From Synechococcus sp. CCY 9618 (GTDB lineage Bacteria > Cyanobacteriota > Cyanobacteriia > PCC-6307 > Cyanobiaceae), in NCBI RefSeq assembly GCF_019038415.1, contig NZ_JAFKRG010000048.1, positions 158,847 to 222,846 on the forward strand: DNA of 64,000 nt, given 5' to 3'. This document shows positions 44,801-54,430 of the stretch, piece by piece (position 1 is the stretch's first letter; every line of letters starts with the position of its first letter). The notes beneath the pieces were generated by a model, which did no database searches, was not told the DNA's origin, and saw only the letters and a list, made by a program, of their open reading frames with translations. A program made the position numbers and the translations under genes.

Positions 44801-46203
44801 ACCCGATCGCCAACGGCTTCCTGCGGCTCCGGGATCTGCGCTGCCGCTTCGTCGGCCAGGACGTGCGCGATGTGGACGCCACGGTCCTGTTCGACTTCGA
44901 GCAGCTGGTGGTGCAGGAGTTCCGTGCCCGGGTGGGAGAGAAGGGCCAGGTGGCCGGTGAGGGCCGCCTGGGCCTGTTCCGCCCCCTGGCCGAGGACCGC
45001 ACCCTGACCGTGAAGCTGGATCAGATCCCCTTCTCGGTGCCGCGGCTGGCGGCGGTCGGGGATGGCCAGCTGGACCTGAGCGGCAGCCTGGTGTCTCCGG
45101 TGCTCGGGGGTGAGGTGGCCATCAGCCGCGGCACCATCAACGTGCAGCCGGGCCAGCTGGCGATCAGCGAACCGGTGTCCGACCAGCCGGTGCAGCCCCG
45201 CACCATGCCCGAGCTGCTGGAGTCGAAGTGGAACTTCGACAAGCCTCTGGTGCTGCTGGGCCCGGACGTGGAGTCCACCACCGCCGAGTCCCTGCGGGAG
45301 GCGGTGCCCCGCTTCCCCTATCTGGCCTTCCAGAACCTCATCCTGCGGCTGGGCCCGGATCTGCGCGTGGTGATCCCCAACATCGCCAACTTCAACGCCG
45401 CCGGGCAGCTGCGGATCGCCGGCCGGCTGGATCCCTCCCTGCGGGCCTCCGGTGTGGTGCGGCTGCTGGGGGGACGGCTCAACCTGTTCACCACCAGCTT
45501 CAGCCTGGATCCCGATGCCCCCAACGTGGCGATCTTCACCCCCTCCCTGGGGCTGGTGCCCTTCCTCGACATCGCCCTGCGCACGCGCATCTCCGACAGC
45601 CTCAGTGTCCTCAATCCCGCCGGGGTGGGGGAGATCGGCCCCTCGGTGCAGAACGCGCCCAACCAGACGGGCTTCTCGGCACTCAACCAGCTGAATCTGA
45701 TCCTGGTGACGGTGTCGGTGAGCGGACCGGCCGATCGCATCGCCGAAAACCTCGAGCTGCGCAGCAGTCCGCCCCTGCCCCAGGAACGACTGGTGGCCCT
45801 GATCGGCGGCAACTCCCTGGCGGGACTGAGCGGCGGCGGGGCGGGGGCGGCCCTGGCGACGGTGGTGGGCCAGACCCTGCTCTCGCCGTTGCTGTCATCG
45901 CTCAGCGACGCCTTCGGCCAGCGGGTGAGCCTCGCCCTCTATCCCACCTACGTGAACCAGTCGGTCAGGAACGATCAGGAGCTCACCTCCACGCGGGTGC
46001 CGCCCCAGCTGGTGCTGGGGGCGGAGATCGGGGTCGACATCACCAACCGCTTCAGCGCCTCGGTGCTGGCGGCTCCGAACCGCTCCGACGTGCCTCCCCA
46101 GCTGACCCTCACCTACAAGGCCTCCGACACCTTCAACCTGCAGACCTCGATCGACACCGATGGGGCCTGGCAGTCCCTGCTGCAGGTGTTCCTGCGGTTC
46201 TGA
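41872..46203 (+). CDS. tamB: TamB/DUF490-type outer-envelope lipid transport/assembly protein
   Basis: The largest gene in the window, encoding 1443 residues. A basic N-terminus and one membrane helix (MAAGFLGLGLAGGVFWFDRI) anchor a long chain of beta-rich repeats typical of the AsmA/TamB/bridge-like family. The C-terminal ~350 residues form the DUF490 domain (for example LVALIGGNSLAGLSGGGAGA and SLALYPTYVNQSVR). Such proteins span the periplasm and move phospholipids or help outer-membrane protein insertion. ATG 41872 is used; GTG 41869 is directly adjacent. There is no TamA/Omp85 gene alongside. Confidence 0.9.
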   Translation: MRWLPRRWSPSTRRRARRGLMAAGFLGLGLAGGVFWFDRIVAGIYHRLKPSLERQIGAAMGRPMLLGPYRGLRPDGLWIGPTRFLPGPEDRSTAGVEGVRLRVDPLASLWLRGAVLDIGLNRARADLHRNSRGQFWVLGTIPADQEPPRLDLRLSLLQPAAVRLSGAGATSRPLALTAAGRVSLRLHRREIDLGLRLQPPAASGGGSVLVSLDGQWQQHVWRGRLTARRFPLALLRPLLPYGDRAGGILAGEADGRLGLTLERGKGRCDGGLELRALRWQLDGNTAPLTAERLPLTCRDRALTLPASPWRFGPWGGRLAARADADRRLSVQFEAQPPPRHPLGRRPLKAQLEGRWGAGALRIARLDAGLGRSTLNARGSVGRSLALDARWRVDPRDFPVASQLPEWLRLPLAGRLRADGRLATPRLRLETGQPSQLLLGPWQAALVWSDRTLRLERFRSDHVDATARMPLAIQAGKGLVAGPLQSRLAIRDYPLARLEPLLGTSLQGRLDAEGAIAGPLAELRPDLQLRVARPGAGPLLLSETWRGSLRDRSLNLTAVAPTPEGRITALLDRRWQPVRASIERGGGLLSLEGRPADYRWTARAFPLRGLAVTTGPQRRLRPLEGALSGSGRLGLQPLGFEGRVDLRSPQFLGVGGRRILADVQYDDRRYQLKGRIEPLGRGTIAATLSGSWNGPFRARFQASQLSTLLFRQLNDAWPIWRGAPAPPRGQASDLGSLAIDTMGGTVNEQLRALEQAEQRLAARTQAASQVSRAERLNRLQALIDADLQLSGPEFARTRAVLKATGHLWYDQGDRAEALAGQPFVVRLEGPLTGGAGSFSLENLPLSLLALLTPLPENLRGSLAMKGRYRLGGARPELSLDLSLADGRLGDQPLRLERGRVDLKEEGLGLDLALRAEGASRSVDLSGTVPLVASEQGLELRLATRGDGLKFLTRLAGQAFEWQEGGADLQLLVRGSLDDPIANGFLRLRDLRCRFVGQDVRDVDATVLFDFEQLVVQEFRARVGEKGQVAGEGRLGLFRPLAEDRTLTVKLDQIPFSVPRLAAVGDGQLDLSGSLVSPVLGGEVAISRGTINVQPGQLAISEPVSDQPVQPRTMPELLESKWNFDKPLVLLGPDVESTTAESLREAVPRFPYLAFQNLILRLGPDLRVVIPNIANFNAAGQLRIAGRLDPSLRASGVVRLLGGRLNLFTTSFSLDPDAPNVAIFTPSLGLVPFLDIALRTRISDSLSVLNPAGVGEIGPSVQNAPNQTGFSALNQLNLILVTVSVSGPADRIAENLELRSSPPLPQERLVALIGGNSLAGLSGGGAGAALATVVGQTLLSPLLSSLSDAFGQRVSLALYPTYVNQSVRNDQELTSTRVPPQLVLGAEIGVDITNRFSASVLAAPNRSDVPPQLTLTYKASDTFNLQTSIDTDGAWQSLLQVFLRF

Positions 46204-46238
46204 TCGCCCTGGTTGCCGACCGGCCTCAGGCCCCTCGG

Positions 46239-46244
46239 TAAGGT
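46239..46244 (+). promoter_or_regulatory. Predicted -10 element (TAAGGT) directly before the ROK kinase start
   Basis: TAAGGT ends 6 bp before ATG 46251, so transcription would start at or next to the A of the ATG. This predicts a leaderless message. Confidence 0.4.
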
Positions 46245-46250
46245 TCGCCG

Positions 46251-47165
46251 ATGGCGTCGTCCTTCGCACGGCCTCCCTCAGAGGGGCAGCTGATCGGCAT
46301 CGATCTGGGGGGCACCGCCATCAAGCTGGCCCGCTGCGATCGCCACGGCACCGTGCTGGCCGAAGCCGAGCACCCCACCCCCCAGCCGGCCGTACCGGGG
46401 GCGGTGTCCATGGCCCTGGCGGAGGCCGTCGAGCAGCTGGACCCCGATCACCTGGCGGATCGGCTCGGCATCGGCCTGCCGGGCCCCTGCGACGGGGCCG
46501 GACGGGTGGCCCGGATCTCCATCAACCTGCCGGGCTGGCACGACGTGCCCCTGGCCGACTGGCTCGAACCCCGGCTGGGGCGACGGGTGGTGCTGGGCAA
46601 CGATGCCAACTGCGCCCTGCTGGGGGAAGCCTGGCAGGGGGCGGCCCGGGGGGTGGCTGATGTGCTGCTGCTCACCCTGGGCACCGGCGTGGGCGGGGCG
46701 GTGCTGCTGGAGGGCCGGCTGTTCACCGGCCATGGCGGCGCGGCGGCCGAACCCGGCCTGATCGTGGTGGATCCCGACGGCCCCCCCTGCCGCAGCGGCA
46801 ACCGGGGCTCCCTGGAGCAGTTCTGCAGCATCGAGGCCCTGCACCGCCTCAGCCCGGTGGACCCTCTGGAGCTCTGCCGCCGGGCCGACGGCGGTGACGC
46901 CCAGGCCCGGGCGGTCTGGGCGGCCTACGGCCGGCCCCTGGGGGTGGGGCTGAGTTCGCTGCTCTATGTACTCACCCCGGAACTGGTGCTGATCGGCGGC
47001 GGCCTCAGCGGCGCTTGCCACCACTTCCTGCCGGCGGTGTGGCAGGAGGTGGAGCGGCGGGTGCTGGCCGTGAGCCGGGAGGGGCTGGTGATCCGCCGCT
47101 GTGCCCTGGGCAATGGAGCCGGCCGGCTGGGAGCGGTGCGGCTGGCTCTCGATCGCTTGGGATGA
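46251..47165 (+). CDS. ROK-family sugar kinase lacking the usual zinc site
   Basis: The protein has 304 residues. The ATP-binding [16 protein letters not shown], the substrate-binding [20 protein letters not shown] with catalytic Asp, and [16 protein letters not shown] are ROK features. The zinc motif normally CxCGxxGCxE reads [10 protein letters not shown], and the usual preceding His is replaced by Leu, so three of four ligands are missing. It probably phosphorylates glucose or a similar hexose. A second, non-ROK glucokinase lies at 54.4 kb. proA starts directly after the stop. Confidence 0.87.
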   Translation: MASSFARPPSEGQLIGIDLGGTAIKLARCDRHGTVLAEAEHPTPQPAVPGAVSMALAEAVEQLDPDHLADRLGIGLPGPCDGAGRVARISINLPGWHDVPLADWLEPRLGRRVVLGNDANCALLGEAWQGAARGVADVLLLTLGTGVGGAVLLEGRLFTGHGGAAAEPGLIVVDPDGPPCRSGNRGSLEQFCSIEALHRLSPVDPLELCRRADGGDAQARAVWAAYGRPLGVGLSSLLYVLTPELVLIGGGLSGACHHFLPAVWQEVERRVLAVSREGLVIRRCALGNGAGRLGAVRLALDRLG

Positions 47166-47173
47166 TGGGGGCC

Positions 47174-48502
47174 ATGAGCCAGACCATCACCCCCCCCGCG
47201 GGCGTCGTCCCCGAACCCGATGCCCAGCTGCTGCAGCGGGCCGCCGTCGTGCGCCGCGCCGCCATGGCCCTGGGTCAGACGAGTGACGCCGAGCGGCGTG
47301 CTGCGGTGGAAGCGATGGCCGACGCCCTGGCGGCCGCCGCCGAGGAGATCCTTGAGGCCAACCGGGCTGACCTGGCCGCCGCCGACGGGGAGGGGCTGGC
47401 CCCGGCCCTGGTGGCGCGGCTGAAGCTGGATGGCCCCAAGCTGGCCGGCGCCTTCGCCGGGGTGCGCCAGGTGGCGGCCCTGCCGGATCCCCTGGGCCGC
47501 CGTCAGCTGCACACCGAACTGGACGCGGGCCTGGTGCTGGAGCGGCTGAGTGTGCCCCTCGGGGTGCTGGGGGTGATCTTCGAGGCCCGCCCCGACGCGG
47601 TGATGCAGATCGCCTCGCTAGCGATCCGTTCCGGCAACGGCGCCCTGCTCAAGGGGGGCCGGGAGGCCGGCCGCAGCTGCCGGGCAATCGTGGCGGCCCT
47701 GCAGCGGGGCCTGGCCGGCTCCGCGGTGGATCCGGGCTGCCTGGAGCTGCTCACCAGCCGCCAGGAGAGCCTGGGCCTGCTGCGGCTGGATGGGCTGGTG
47801 GATCTGATCATCCCCCGGGGCTCCAATGCCCTGGTGCGCTTCATCCAGGACCACACCCGCATTCCGGTGCTCGGCCACGCCGACGGCATCTGCCATCTCT
47901 ATGTGGATCGGGCCGCCGATCCGGCCCTGGCGCTGCGCATCGCCCTCGACAGCAAGACCCAGTACCCGGCGGCCTGCAACGCCATCGAGACCCTGCTGGT
48001 GCACCAGGCCATCGCCCCCGCCTTTCTGGAGGAGGCGATTCCTGCCTTTGCGGCGGCGGGGGTGGAGCTGCGCGGCGATCCCGGTGCCTGCGCCCTCGGG
48101 GTGGCCCATGCCGCCGGCCCCGGCGCCTGGGACACGGAATATTCGGATCTGATCCTCAACGTCAAGCTGGTGAGCGATCTGGAGGAGGCCCTTGAGCATG
48201 TGCGCCGCCACAGCTCCCGCCACACCGATGCCATCGCCACCACCGATCCGGTGGCTGCCGACCGCTTCCTGGCCGCCGTGGACAGCGCCGGGGTGTTCCT
48301 CAACTGCTCCACCCGCTTCGCCGACGGCAACCGCTACGGCTTCGGCGCCGAGGTGGGCATCAGCACCCAGACCCTGCCCCCCCGGGGCCCGGTGGGTCTG
48401 GAGGGACTCGTCACCTACCGCTACCGGCTGCGGGGCGAGGGCCACATCGCCGCCGACTATGCCGACGGCCGCCGCCAGTTCACCCACCGCCGGCTGCCGT
48501 GA
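47174..48502 (+). CDS. proA: Gamma-glutamyl phosphate reductase
   Basis: The protein has 442 residues. It reduces gamma-glutamyl phosphate to glutamate semialdehyde with NADPH for proline synthesis. Motifs are [36 protein letters not shown] and the catalytic Cys in [15 protein letters not shown], followed by [23 protein letters not shown] 47174 is used; ATG 47165, overlapping the ROK stop (TGATG), is an equally good coupled start. The stop overlaps the folB GTG start by 4 bp. Confidence 0.96.
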   Translation: MSQTITPPAGVVPEPDAQLLQRAAVVRRAAMALGQTSDAERRAAVEAMADALAAAAEEILEANRADLAAADGEGLAPALVARLKLDGPKLAGAFAGVRQVAALPDPLGRRQLHTELDAGLVLERLSVPLGVLGVIFEARPDAVMQIASLAIRSGNGALLKGGREAGRSCRAIVAALQRGLAGSAVDPGCLELLTSRQESLGLLRLDGLVDLIIPRGSNALVRFIQDHTRIPVLGHADGICHLYVDRAADPALALRIALDSKTQYPAACNAIETLLVHQAIAPAFLEEAIPAFAAAGVELRGDPGACALGVAHAAGPGAWDTEYSDLILNVKLVSDLEEALEHVRRHSSRHTDAIATTDPVAADRFLAAVDSAGVFLNCSTRFADGNRYGFGAEVGISTQTLPPRGPVGLEGLVTYRYRLRGEGHIAADYADGRRQFTHRRLP

Positions 48503-48864
48503 CCAGCGATGTGATTCACGTTCGCGGTCTGCGCCTCTGGGCCCATGTGGGGGTGCTGGAGCGAGAGCGGCTGCACGGCCAGTGGTTCGAGCTGGCCTTC
48601 TCCCTGGGCACCGATCTCTCCGAAACGGCCTGTCGCGACGATCTGAGCGACGGTTCCGACTACGCCATCGGCATCGAAGCCCTGCGCGCCCGGTCCCGGG
48701 TGATCTGCTGCAACACCCTGGAGCACTACAGCGAACGGATTCTCGATGTGCTGGAGGAGTGCTACGGGCCGATTCCTCTGGCGCTGGAGCTCACCAAGTG
48801 CCGGCCTCCGATTCCAGGTTTCGGCGGCTCGGTGACGGTGCGCCGGACGCGTCGCTGGGAGTGA
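48499..48864 (+). CDS. folB: Dihydroneopterin aldolase
   Basis: The protein has 121 residues. It converts dihydroneopterin to 6-hydroxymethyl-dihydropterin in folate synthesis. Typical parts are [40 protein letters not shown] with the following Tyr, [14 protein letters not shown] and the catalytic-Lys region [11 protein letters not shown]. The GTG start overlaps the proA stop (GTGA). It is in a same-strand run ROK-proA-folB. Confidence 0.92.
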   Translation: MTSDVIHVRGLRLWAHVGVLERERLHGQWFELAFSLGTDLSETACRDDLSDGSDYAIGIEALRARSRVICCNTLEHYSERILDVLEECYGPIPLALELTKCRPPIPGFGGSVTVRRTRRWE

Positions 48865-48931
48865 CCGCCACCCAGGCCTCCCTGGCGCCGCCTGGCCGGG
48901 CTGATCCCTGCCTGCAGGAGAGAAGGGTGCC

Positions 48932-49522
48932 TTGACGATTCCGCTGGTGCTCGTTCACGGGCTGTGGGACGATCCGCGCCTGTTCCGCCGGCTCCAGGAA
49001 CGGCTCGCCGGCCGGCTGCCGGACCTGTACGCGCCCCATCTGAGCCATCGCTGCGGGGCCACGCCGCTGCCGGTGCTGGCCGATCGGCTCGGCACCCTGG
49101 TGGAGGAGCGCTATGGGCCGGGCAGGCCGATCGACCTGCTCGGTTTCTCCATGGGCGGGGTGATCGCCCGTCAGTGGTTGCAGCGGTTGGGAGGGCACCG
49201 CCGCACCCGACGCTTCTTCAGCGTCGGCTCCCCTCAGAACGGCACGCTCACCGCCCAGCCCTGGCCCGGCTGGCTGGTGGCCGGAATCGCTGACATGAAG
49301 CGTGGCAGTCCGCTGCTGCGCCGGCTCAACGACGACCTCTCCAGCCTCGAGGAAGTGGAGTGCCACAGCTACGTCGGCCGGTTCGACCACATGGTGATCC
49401 CCCCAGGCAGCGGCGTGCTGCCCCTGGGATCCAGCACCCGTCTGCCGGTGTGGAACCACCGGAACCTGATCCGCGACAGGCGGGCCCTCGACGTGCTGGT
49501 GCAGGATCTGCTGCGACCCTGA
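48932..49522 (+). CDS. Small lipase-like alpha/beta hydrolase
   Basis: A 196-residue hydrolase. The strand/oxyanion motif PLVLVHGLWDDPRLFRRLQE, the nucleophile elbow IDLLGFSMGGVIARQWL (Ser in GFSMG) and the SYVGRFDHMVIPPGSG loop carrying a probable Asp resemble triacylglycerol lipase-type esterases. The likely His is in VWNHRNLI. It is cytoplasmic with no signal peptide. TTG 48932 is the only start near the first strand. The substrate is unknown. Confidence 0.82.
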   Translation: MTIPLVLVHGLWDDPRLFRRLQERLAGRLPDLYAPHLSHRCGATPLPVLADRLGTLVEERYGPGRPIDLLGFSMGGVIARQWLQRLGGHRRTRRFFSVGSPQNGTLTAQPWPGWLVAGIADMKRGSPLLRRLNDDLSSLEEVECHSYVGRFDHMVIPPGSGVLPLGSSTRLPVWNHRNLIRDRRALDVLVQDLLRP

Positions 49523-49550
49523 GCCGGGAGGGGAGGGCCCCGGCCGGATC

Positions 49551-51659
49551 TCAGTCGCCGGCCAGCCCCGTGTGCCGGATCAGGGCCTCGGGGCTGGGGG
49601 GCCGGCCGCGGAAGGTCTCGAACACCTCGCCGGGATGGCGGCTGCCGCCGAGGCTGAGCACAGTGTCGCGGAAGCGACGGCCCGTGGCCCGGATGGCGTT
49701 CTCGTTCTCCAGCCCCACCTCCTCGAAGGCGCTGAAGGCATCAGCGCTGAGCACTTCCGCCCACTTGTAGGAGTAGTACCCGGCCGAATAGCCCCCGGCG
49801 AAGATGTGGCCGAAGGAGCAGAGGAAGGCATCCTCCTCGATCGGCTCCAGCACCGTGGTGGTTGCGGCGATCTCCCGGCGCAGCTGCTCCGGTGTCCTGC
49901 CGCACTCCGGGCTCCACTGGCTGTGCAGCCGCAGGTCGGTGAGGGCGAAGTGCACCTGGCGCAGGGTGGCGGCGCCGCCCATGAAGGTGCGGGCGGCCTG
50001 GAGCTTGGCGAATTCCGCCTCCGGCAGCGGCTCGCCGCTCTGCCAGTGGCGGGCCATGCCCATCAGGGTGGCGTGGTCGTAGCACCAGTTCTCCATGAAC
50101 TGACTGGGCAGCTCCACCGCATCCCATTCCACGTTGTTGATGCCCGCCGCCTGGGGGCGGTCCACCGTGGTCAGCATGTGCTGGAGGCCATGACCGAACT
50201 CGTGGAACAGGGTCTCCACCTCTTCGAAGGTCATCAGGCTGGGGGTGTTCCCCACCGGCGGGCTCTGGTTGCACACCAGGTAGGCCACCGGCAGCACGGG
50301 ACGGCCGTCCTCATCGAGGGAACGCGTCAGGCATTCGTCCATCCAGGCCCCGCCGCGCTTGCTCCCCGGCCGGCTGTATGGATCCAGGTACAAGGCGGCG
50401 ATCGGCTCGCCGCTGGCGCCGTCGTTGACGCGGAAGAAGCGCACGTCGGGATGCCACACCGGCGCCTCCCCATCGGCCGGGCGGATATGGATGCCGAACA
50501 GCCGGTCGCAGAGGCCGAACAGACCGTTCAGCACCCGGGGCAGGGGGAACCAGGGGCGCAGGGCCTCGCTGTCGAGTTCGAAGGCCTGCCGGCGTCGCAC
50601 CTCAGCCCAGAAGCTCACGTCCCAGGGCCTGAAGTCGGCCGCCTCCTGGGCTCCCTCCCGCTCCGCGCAGGCCCGCAGCACCGCCAGTTCCTTCTCGGCC
50701 ACCGGGTAGGCGGCGGCACGGAGGTCCTCCAGCAGGGCCTCCACCTCGTCCACCGAGCCGGCCATCTTCGAGGCCAGGCTCACCTCGGCCCAGTTGGCGT
50801 AGCCCAGCCGCTGGGCCTGCTCCCGGCGCAGGGTGAGGATCCGCTCGATGGTCGGCCAGTTGCTGTCGCTTTCACCCGACGCCCGGCTCACGTGGGCCTT
50901 GTACGCCCTTTCGCGCAGGTCGCGGCGACGGCTGTACTTCAGGAACGGGCCGAAGCGGGGGAAGTCGAGCCCCAGCAGCCAGGGCCCTGCCTCCGCGGTG
51001 GCCTCGCTGTCCTCCTCCTGGCGGGCGGCCTGGGCCAGCTGCTCCCTGAGGCTTTCGGGCAGCCCGTCCACCTCGGCGGGGTCGGTGAGCTTCAGGCTCC
51101 AGGCGTTGGTGGCATCCAGCACCCGGTTGCCGAAGCCGGTGGCCAGCTCAGCCAGTTCCTGGCTCGCGGCGTTGAAAGCCTCCTGGGCCGGGCCGTCGAG
51201 CCCGACGCCGCGCAGTTCCATCTCACGGATTTCGGCGCTGAGGATCCGCTCCTGGGTGGCATCGAGGTCCTCCCGGGCCTGCAGGCTGCGCAGGGCCTCG
51301 AACAGGACCCGGCTCTGGCCGGCCCGGTTGCCGAAGGCCACCACCGCCGACTGCTGGCTGGCGTGGGCCTCCCGCAGCGCGGGGGTGTTGCACACGCCGT
51401 TCAGATGGCTCACCACCCCCCAGCTCCAGCGCAGCCGCTCCCCCAGCCGGTGCAGGGGGTCCATCACCTCCGACCAGCTGAGTTGGCGGCCTTCGCCTGC
51501 CGCCGCCGCCAGGACCGTCTCCAGCCCGTCGAGCTCAGCCCCCAGGCGTTGGAGCAGTTCGGGCATGTGCTCCACCACCTGGTCGGGCGTGATGGCCTCG
51601 AAGCGGGGCAGGCCCTCGCCGGCCAGCAGGGCGGGAGGACTCTTCAGGGTGGAGGTCAT
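49551..51659 (-). CDS. M3 family oligopeptidase (oligopeptidase A/PrlC type)
   Basis: The protein has 702 residues. The zinc-binding HEFGH lies at about residue 487 in VETLFHEFGHGLQHMLT, with the third ligand expected in the following GINNVEWDAVELPSQFMENW (Glu). The long N-terminal helical region is typical of M3A. It would degrade short peptides, including cleaved signal and targeting peptides, in the cytoplasm. It is alone on the minus strand, between a lipase-like gene and ndhD. Confidence 0.94.
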   Translation of the reverse strand: MTSTLKSPPALLAGEGLPRFEAITPDQVVEHMPELLQRLGAELDGLETVLAAAAGEGRQLSWSEVMDPLHRLGERLRWSWGVVSHLNGVCNTPALREAHASQQSAVVAFGNRAGQSRVLFEALRSLQAREDLDATQERILSAEIREMELRGVGLDGPAQEAFNAASQELAELATGFGNRVLDATNAWSLKLTDPAEVDGLPESLREQLAQAARQEEDSEATAEAGPWLLGLDFPRFGPFLKYSRRRDLRERAYKAHVSRASGESDSNWPTIERILTLRREQAQRLGYANWAEVSLASKMAGSVDEVEALLEDLRAAAYPVAEKELAVLRACAEREGAQEAADFRPWDVSFWAEVRRRQAFELDSEALRPWFPLPRVLNGLFGLCDRLFGIHIRPADGEAPVWHPDVRFFRVNDGASGEPIAALYLDPYSRPGSKRGGAWMDECLTRSLDEDGRPVLPVAYLVCNQSPPVGNTPSLMTFEEVETLFHEFGHGLQHMLTTVDRPQAAGINNVEWDAVELPSQFMENWCYDHATLMGMARHWQSGEPLPEAEFAKLQAARTFMGGAATLRQVHFALTDLRLHSQWSPECGRTPEQLRREIAATTTVLEPIEEDAFLCSFGHIFAGGYSAGYYSYKWAEVLSADAFSAFEEVGLENENAIRATGRRFRDTVLSLGGSRHPGEVFETFRGRPPSPEALIRHTGLAGD

Positions 51660-51720
51660 CGCCAGGGGGCCGCTTGATGGGGATGAACCATTTCAGCCCA
51701 CCCTTTCGCCTGGATGTGGC

Positions 51721-53316
51721 TCAGCCGAGGGCGGCGAACCGCCCCATGGCCACCGCACCCTGGCTGGCCAGCGCCGCGGCCAGGGCGTTGGTGCTGCCCT
51801 CGTACACCCCGATGGCCACCCGGGGCCAGAAGCCGATCACCAGGGTGGGCACCAGCAGGGTCAGGCCGATCACCAGTTCGCGGGACTTCATGTCACCCAC
51901 CACGGCCAGGGCCGGGATCCGGGGACCGAAGAACACCCTCCGGCAGAGCGACAGCAGGTAGACGGGGGTGAGCACCAGGCCGATGGCGGCCAGCACGATG
52001 GTGATCACCCGGAAGCCGATGGTGAAGCCGTCGTAGGAGGTGACCCCAAGGAACACGGTGATCTCGCTGATGAAGCCGCTCATGCCGGGCAGGGCGAGGG
52101 AGGCGAGCGAGCTGGCCAGGAAGAAGGCGAAGGTGATCGGCAGCACCTTGGCCAGGCCCCCCATGTTGGGGATCGAGAGGGTCCCGGTGCGCTCGTAGAA
52201 CACGCCGGTGACGAAGAACATCGCCGCGGCGATCAGACCGTGGCTGATCATCTGCAGCATGGCCCCGCTCATTCCCAGGGCATCGATGGCGCCGATGCCC
52301 AGCAGCACGAAGCCCATGTGGCTCACCGAGCTGCAGGCGATGCGCCGTTTGACGTTGTCCTGGGCGAAGGCGTTGAGGGCGCCATAGACGATGTTGATGA
52401 TGCCCAGCACGATCAGGGCCGGGGCCAGGCGCAGGTGCTCCTCGGGCAGCATCTGGACGTTGAAGCGCAGCAGGGCGTAACCGCCCATCTTCAGCAGCAC
52501 CCCCGCCAGCAGCATCGACACCGGCGCATTGGCCTCCCCATGGGCATCGGGAAGCCAGGTGTGCAGAGGAAACATCGGTAATTTCACACCGAAGCCCACC
52601 AGGAAGCCCAGGTAACAGAGCAGGCCGAAGCTGCCGCCGGGGGAGCGGGTCGCCAGCTCGCTCAGGTTGAGGGTGAAGCTGTCACCGGAGAGGGCCAGGG
52701 CCAGGCCGCTGATCAGGATCAGCAGCGAGGCGGTGGCGGTGTAGAGGATGAATTTGGTGGCGGCGTACTGGCGTTGCTTGCCGCCCCAGATGGCGATCAG
52801 CAGATACACCGGCACCAGCTCCAGCTCCCAGGCCAGGAAGAAGAGCAGGAAATCCTGGGACAGGAACACCAGGCTCTGGGCCGTGGCCTGGAGCAGGATC
52901 AGGGCGAAATAGAGGCGCGTCTTGAGGCGGATGTTCCAGCTGGCGGCCACCGCCAGCAGGGTGACCAGGCCGCTCAGCACCACCAGGGGGGCCGAGAGGC
53001 CGTCGGCCGCCAGGGACCACTCCAGTCCCAGGGCCGGCACCCAGGGCACCCGCTCCACGAGCTGCAGCTCGGCCAGGCCGCCATCGAAGTGTCGGGAGAA
53101 CACCCACAGGATCAGGGCCAGGTCGACCCCCAGCACCCCCAGGGCCACGGTGCGGGGCAGGCGAGGGTCACTGCCGTCACCGGGCAGCAGCGGCATCAGC
53201 AGGGCCGCCATGGCCGGCAGCAGCACGATCAGGCTGAGCCAGGGAAAGGCTGTGGATTCCGGAAGGACATCTGTGATCGGGGAGGACGCGAGCGAAAGCG
53301 GCAGGCTGGCGTCCAT
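51721..53316 (-). CDS. ndhD: NAD(P)H-quinone oxidoreductase chain 4 (NdhD)
   Basis: The protein has 531 residues with about 14 membrane helices. It is the antiporter-like proton-pumping subunit of the NDH-1 complex used in respiration and cyclic electron flow. Landmarks are [54 protein letters not shown] and [23 protein letters not shown] 53316 ([12 protein letters not shown]) is used in preference to an in-frame ATG 60 bp upstream that lies close to the predicted promoter. NdhD1 (with NdhF1) seems more likely than the CO2-uptake types, but this was not tested. Confidence 0.94.
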   Translation of the reverse strand: MDASLPLSLASSPITDVLPESTAFPWLSLIVLLPAMAALLMPLLPGDGSDPRLPRTVALGVLGVDLALILWVFSRHFDGGLAELQLVERVPWVPALGLEWSLAADGLSAPLVVLSGLVTLLAVAASWNIRLKTRLYFALILLQATAQSLVFLSQDFLLFFLAWELELVPVYLLIAIWGGKQRQYAATKFILYTATASLLILISGLALALSGDSFTLNLSELATRSPGGSFGLLCYLGFLVGFGVKLPMFPLHTWLPDAHGEANAPVSMLLAGVLLKMGGYALLRFNVQMLPEEHLRLAPALIVLGIINIVYGALNAFAQDNVKRRIACSSVSHMGFVLLGIGAIDALGMSGAMLQMISHGLIAAAMFFVTGVFYERTGTLSIPNMGGLAKVLPITFAFFLASSLASLALPGMSGFISEITVFLGVTSYDGFTIGFRVITIVLAAIGLVLTPVYLLSLCRRVFFGPRIPALAVVGDMKSRELVIGLTLLVPTLVIGFWPRVAIGVYEGSTNALAAALASQGAVAMGRFAALG

Positions 53317-53389
53317 CACGGTGCAATGCTCCAGGCAGGAAGTATGGCGGGAGGCTCGGTCCCAGCGGCAGGACATCCCGGAAGCCGGG

Positions 53390-53395
53390 AGCCTA
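53390..53395 (-). promoter_or_regulatory. Predicted -10 element (TAGGCT) of ndhD
   Basis: On the minus strand TAGGCT, preceded by TGG, lies in the 93-bp gap after thrB and 73 bp before the ndhD ATG. The -35 region is unclear. Confidence 0.35.
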
Positions 53396-53409
53396 CCAGC
53401 TGGGTAGTT

Positions 53410-54384
53410 CTACTCACGGCCGGCGGCTTGATGGGGTTGGGCCGTGGCCAGGGCCTTCCAGGTGCTGCCGGCTTCCTGAAGATCGAGAACGGCGCTGTGG
53501 CTGCCCACCCCCTCCCCCTCCCAGGCCCGGGTCATGGCCGCTCCCACCGCTGCGGCCCGGTCCTCGGCAGCCAGGGCCAGCAGGCTGGGGCCGGCGCCGC
53601 TGATCACGCAGCCCCAGGCCCCGGCCTCCAGGGCCGCCTCCCGCACCGCCCGTCCCCCCTGGATCAGGCCCCAGCGGTAGGGCTCGTGGATGCGGTCATG
53701 CATGCCGTCGGCGATCAGATCGCCATTGCCCGTGCGCAGCCCCTGCAGCAGCAGGGTGAGAGCCCCCAGGTTCAGCACCGCATCGCTGATCGGAATGCTG
53801 CGGGGCATGGCCCGGCGTGCCTCGCTGGTGCTCAGCCGGATGGTGGGTATGGCCACCACCGCCTTCACGGCCTGGTTCCACTCGCATCGCACCACCCGCC
53901 AGCGGTGGGAGGCGGCCCGGGCCGTCAGGCACAGCCCCCCCAGCAGGGAAGGCACCACGTTGTCGGGATGGCCTTCGATGTCGATGGCCAGCTCCAGCAG
54001 TTTTTCGCGGCTGAGCGGTTCGCCCACCAGGGCATTGGCACCGATCAGGCCCGCCACGATGGCGGTGGCGCTGCTGCCCAGGCCCCGGGCGGGCGGCACG
54101 GCCAGCTGCACCCGGGCCTCCAGGGCCACCGCCTCCAGTCCGGCCTCCCGCCACACCCGCTGGGCCGAGCGATACACCAGATTGTCGGGGCCACCGCGCA
54201 GGTGGGACCCTTCGGGCCCTTCGATGATCAGTTCGAAGCGCTCGCCGCCGCCCTCGATCACGCGCAGCTCGAAGCGGTTGTCGAGCGCCAGGGCGGCGCC
54301 GAGGCAGTCGAATCCAGGGCCGATGTTGGCGGTGGTGGCGGGGACCACCACCAGCACCCCGTGGCCGATCTGGGGCCGGACCAT
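53410..54384 (-). CDS. thrB: Homoserine kinase
   Basis: The protein has 324 residues and is a GHMP kinase that phosphorylates homoserine for threonine synthesis. Motifs are VVVPATTANIGPGFDCLGAA, the ATP loop PPARGLGSSATAIVAGL, and the C-terminal WGCVISGAGPSLLALA. ATG 54384 (MVRPQIGHGVLVVVP) is chosen over an upstream in-frame ATG because the family starts right before the first strand. It lies third in a thrS-glk-thrB run (46-bp gap to glk). Confidence 0.96.
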   Translation of the reverse strand: MVRPQIGHGVLVVVPATTANIGPGFDCLGAALALDNRFELRVIEGGGERFELIIEGPEGSHLRGGPDNLVYRSAQRVWREAGLEAVALEARVQLAVPPARGLGSSATAIVAGLIGANALVGEPLSREKLLELAIDIEGHPDNVVPSLLGGLCLTARAASHRWRVVRCEWNQAVKAVVAIPTIRLSTSEARRAMPRSIPISDAVLNLGALTLLLQGLRTGNGDLIADGMHDRIHEPYRWGLIQGGRAVREAALEAGAWGCVISGAGPSLLALAAEDRAAAVGAAMTRAWEGEGVGSHSAVLDLQEAGSTWKALATAQPHQAAGRE

Positions 54385-54430
54385 AAGTGCAGCGTCGTTG
54401 GGCTCAGTGTTGCAGCCGGCCCATGTCCGC

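Noticed and set aside
49572..51677. Plus-strand open frame of about 700 codons
   Set aside because: It is antisense to the M3 oligopeptidase gene.
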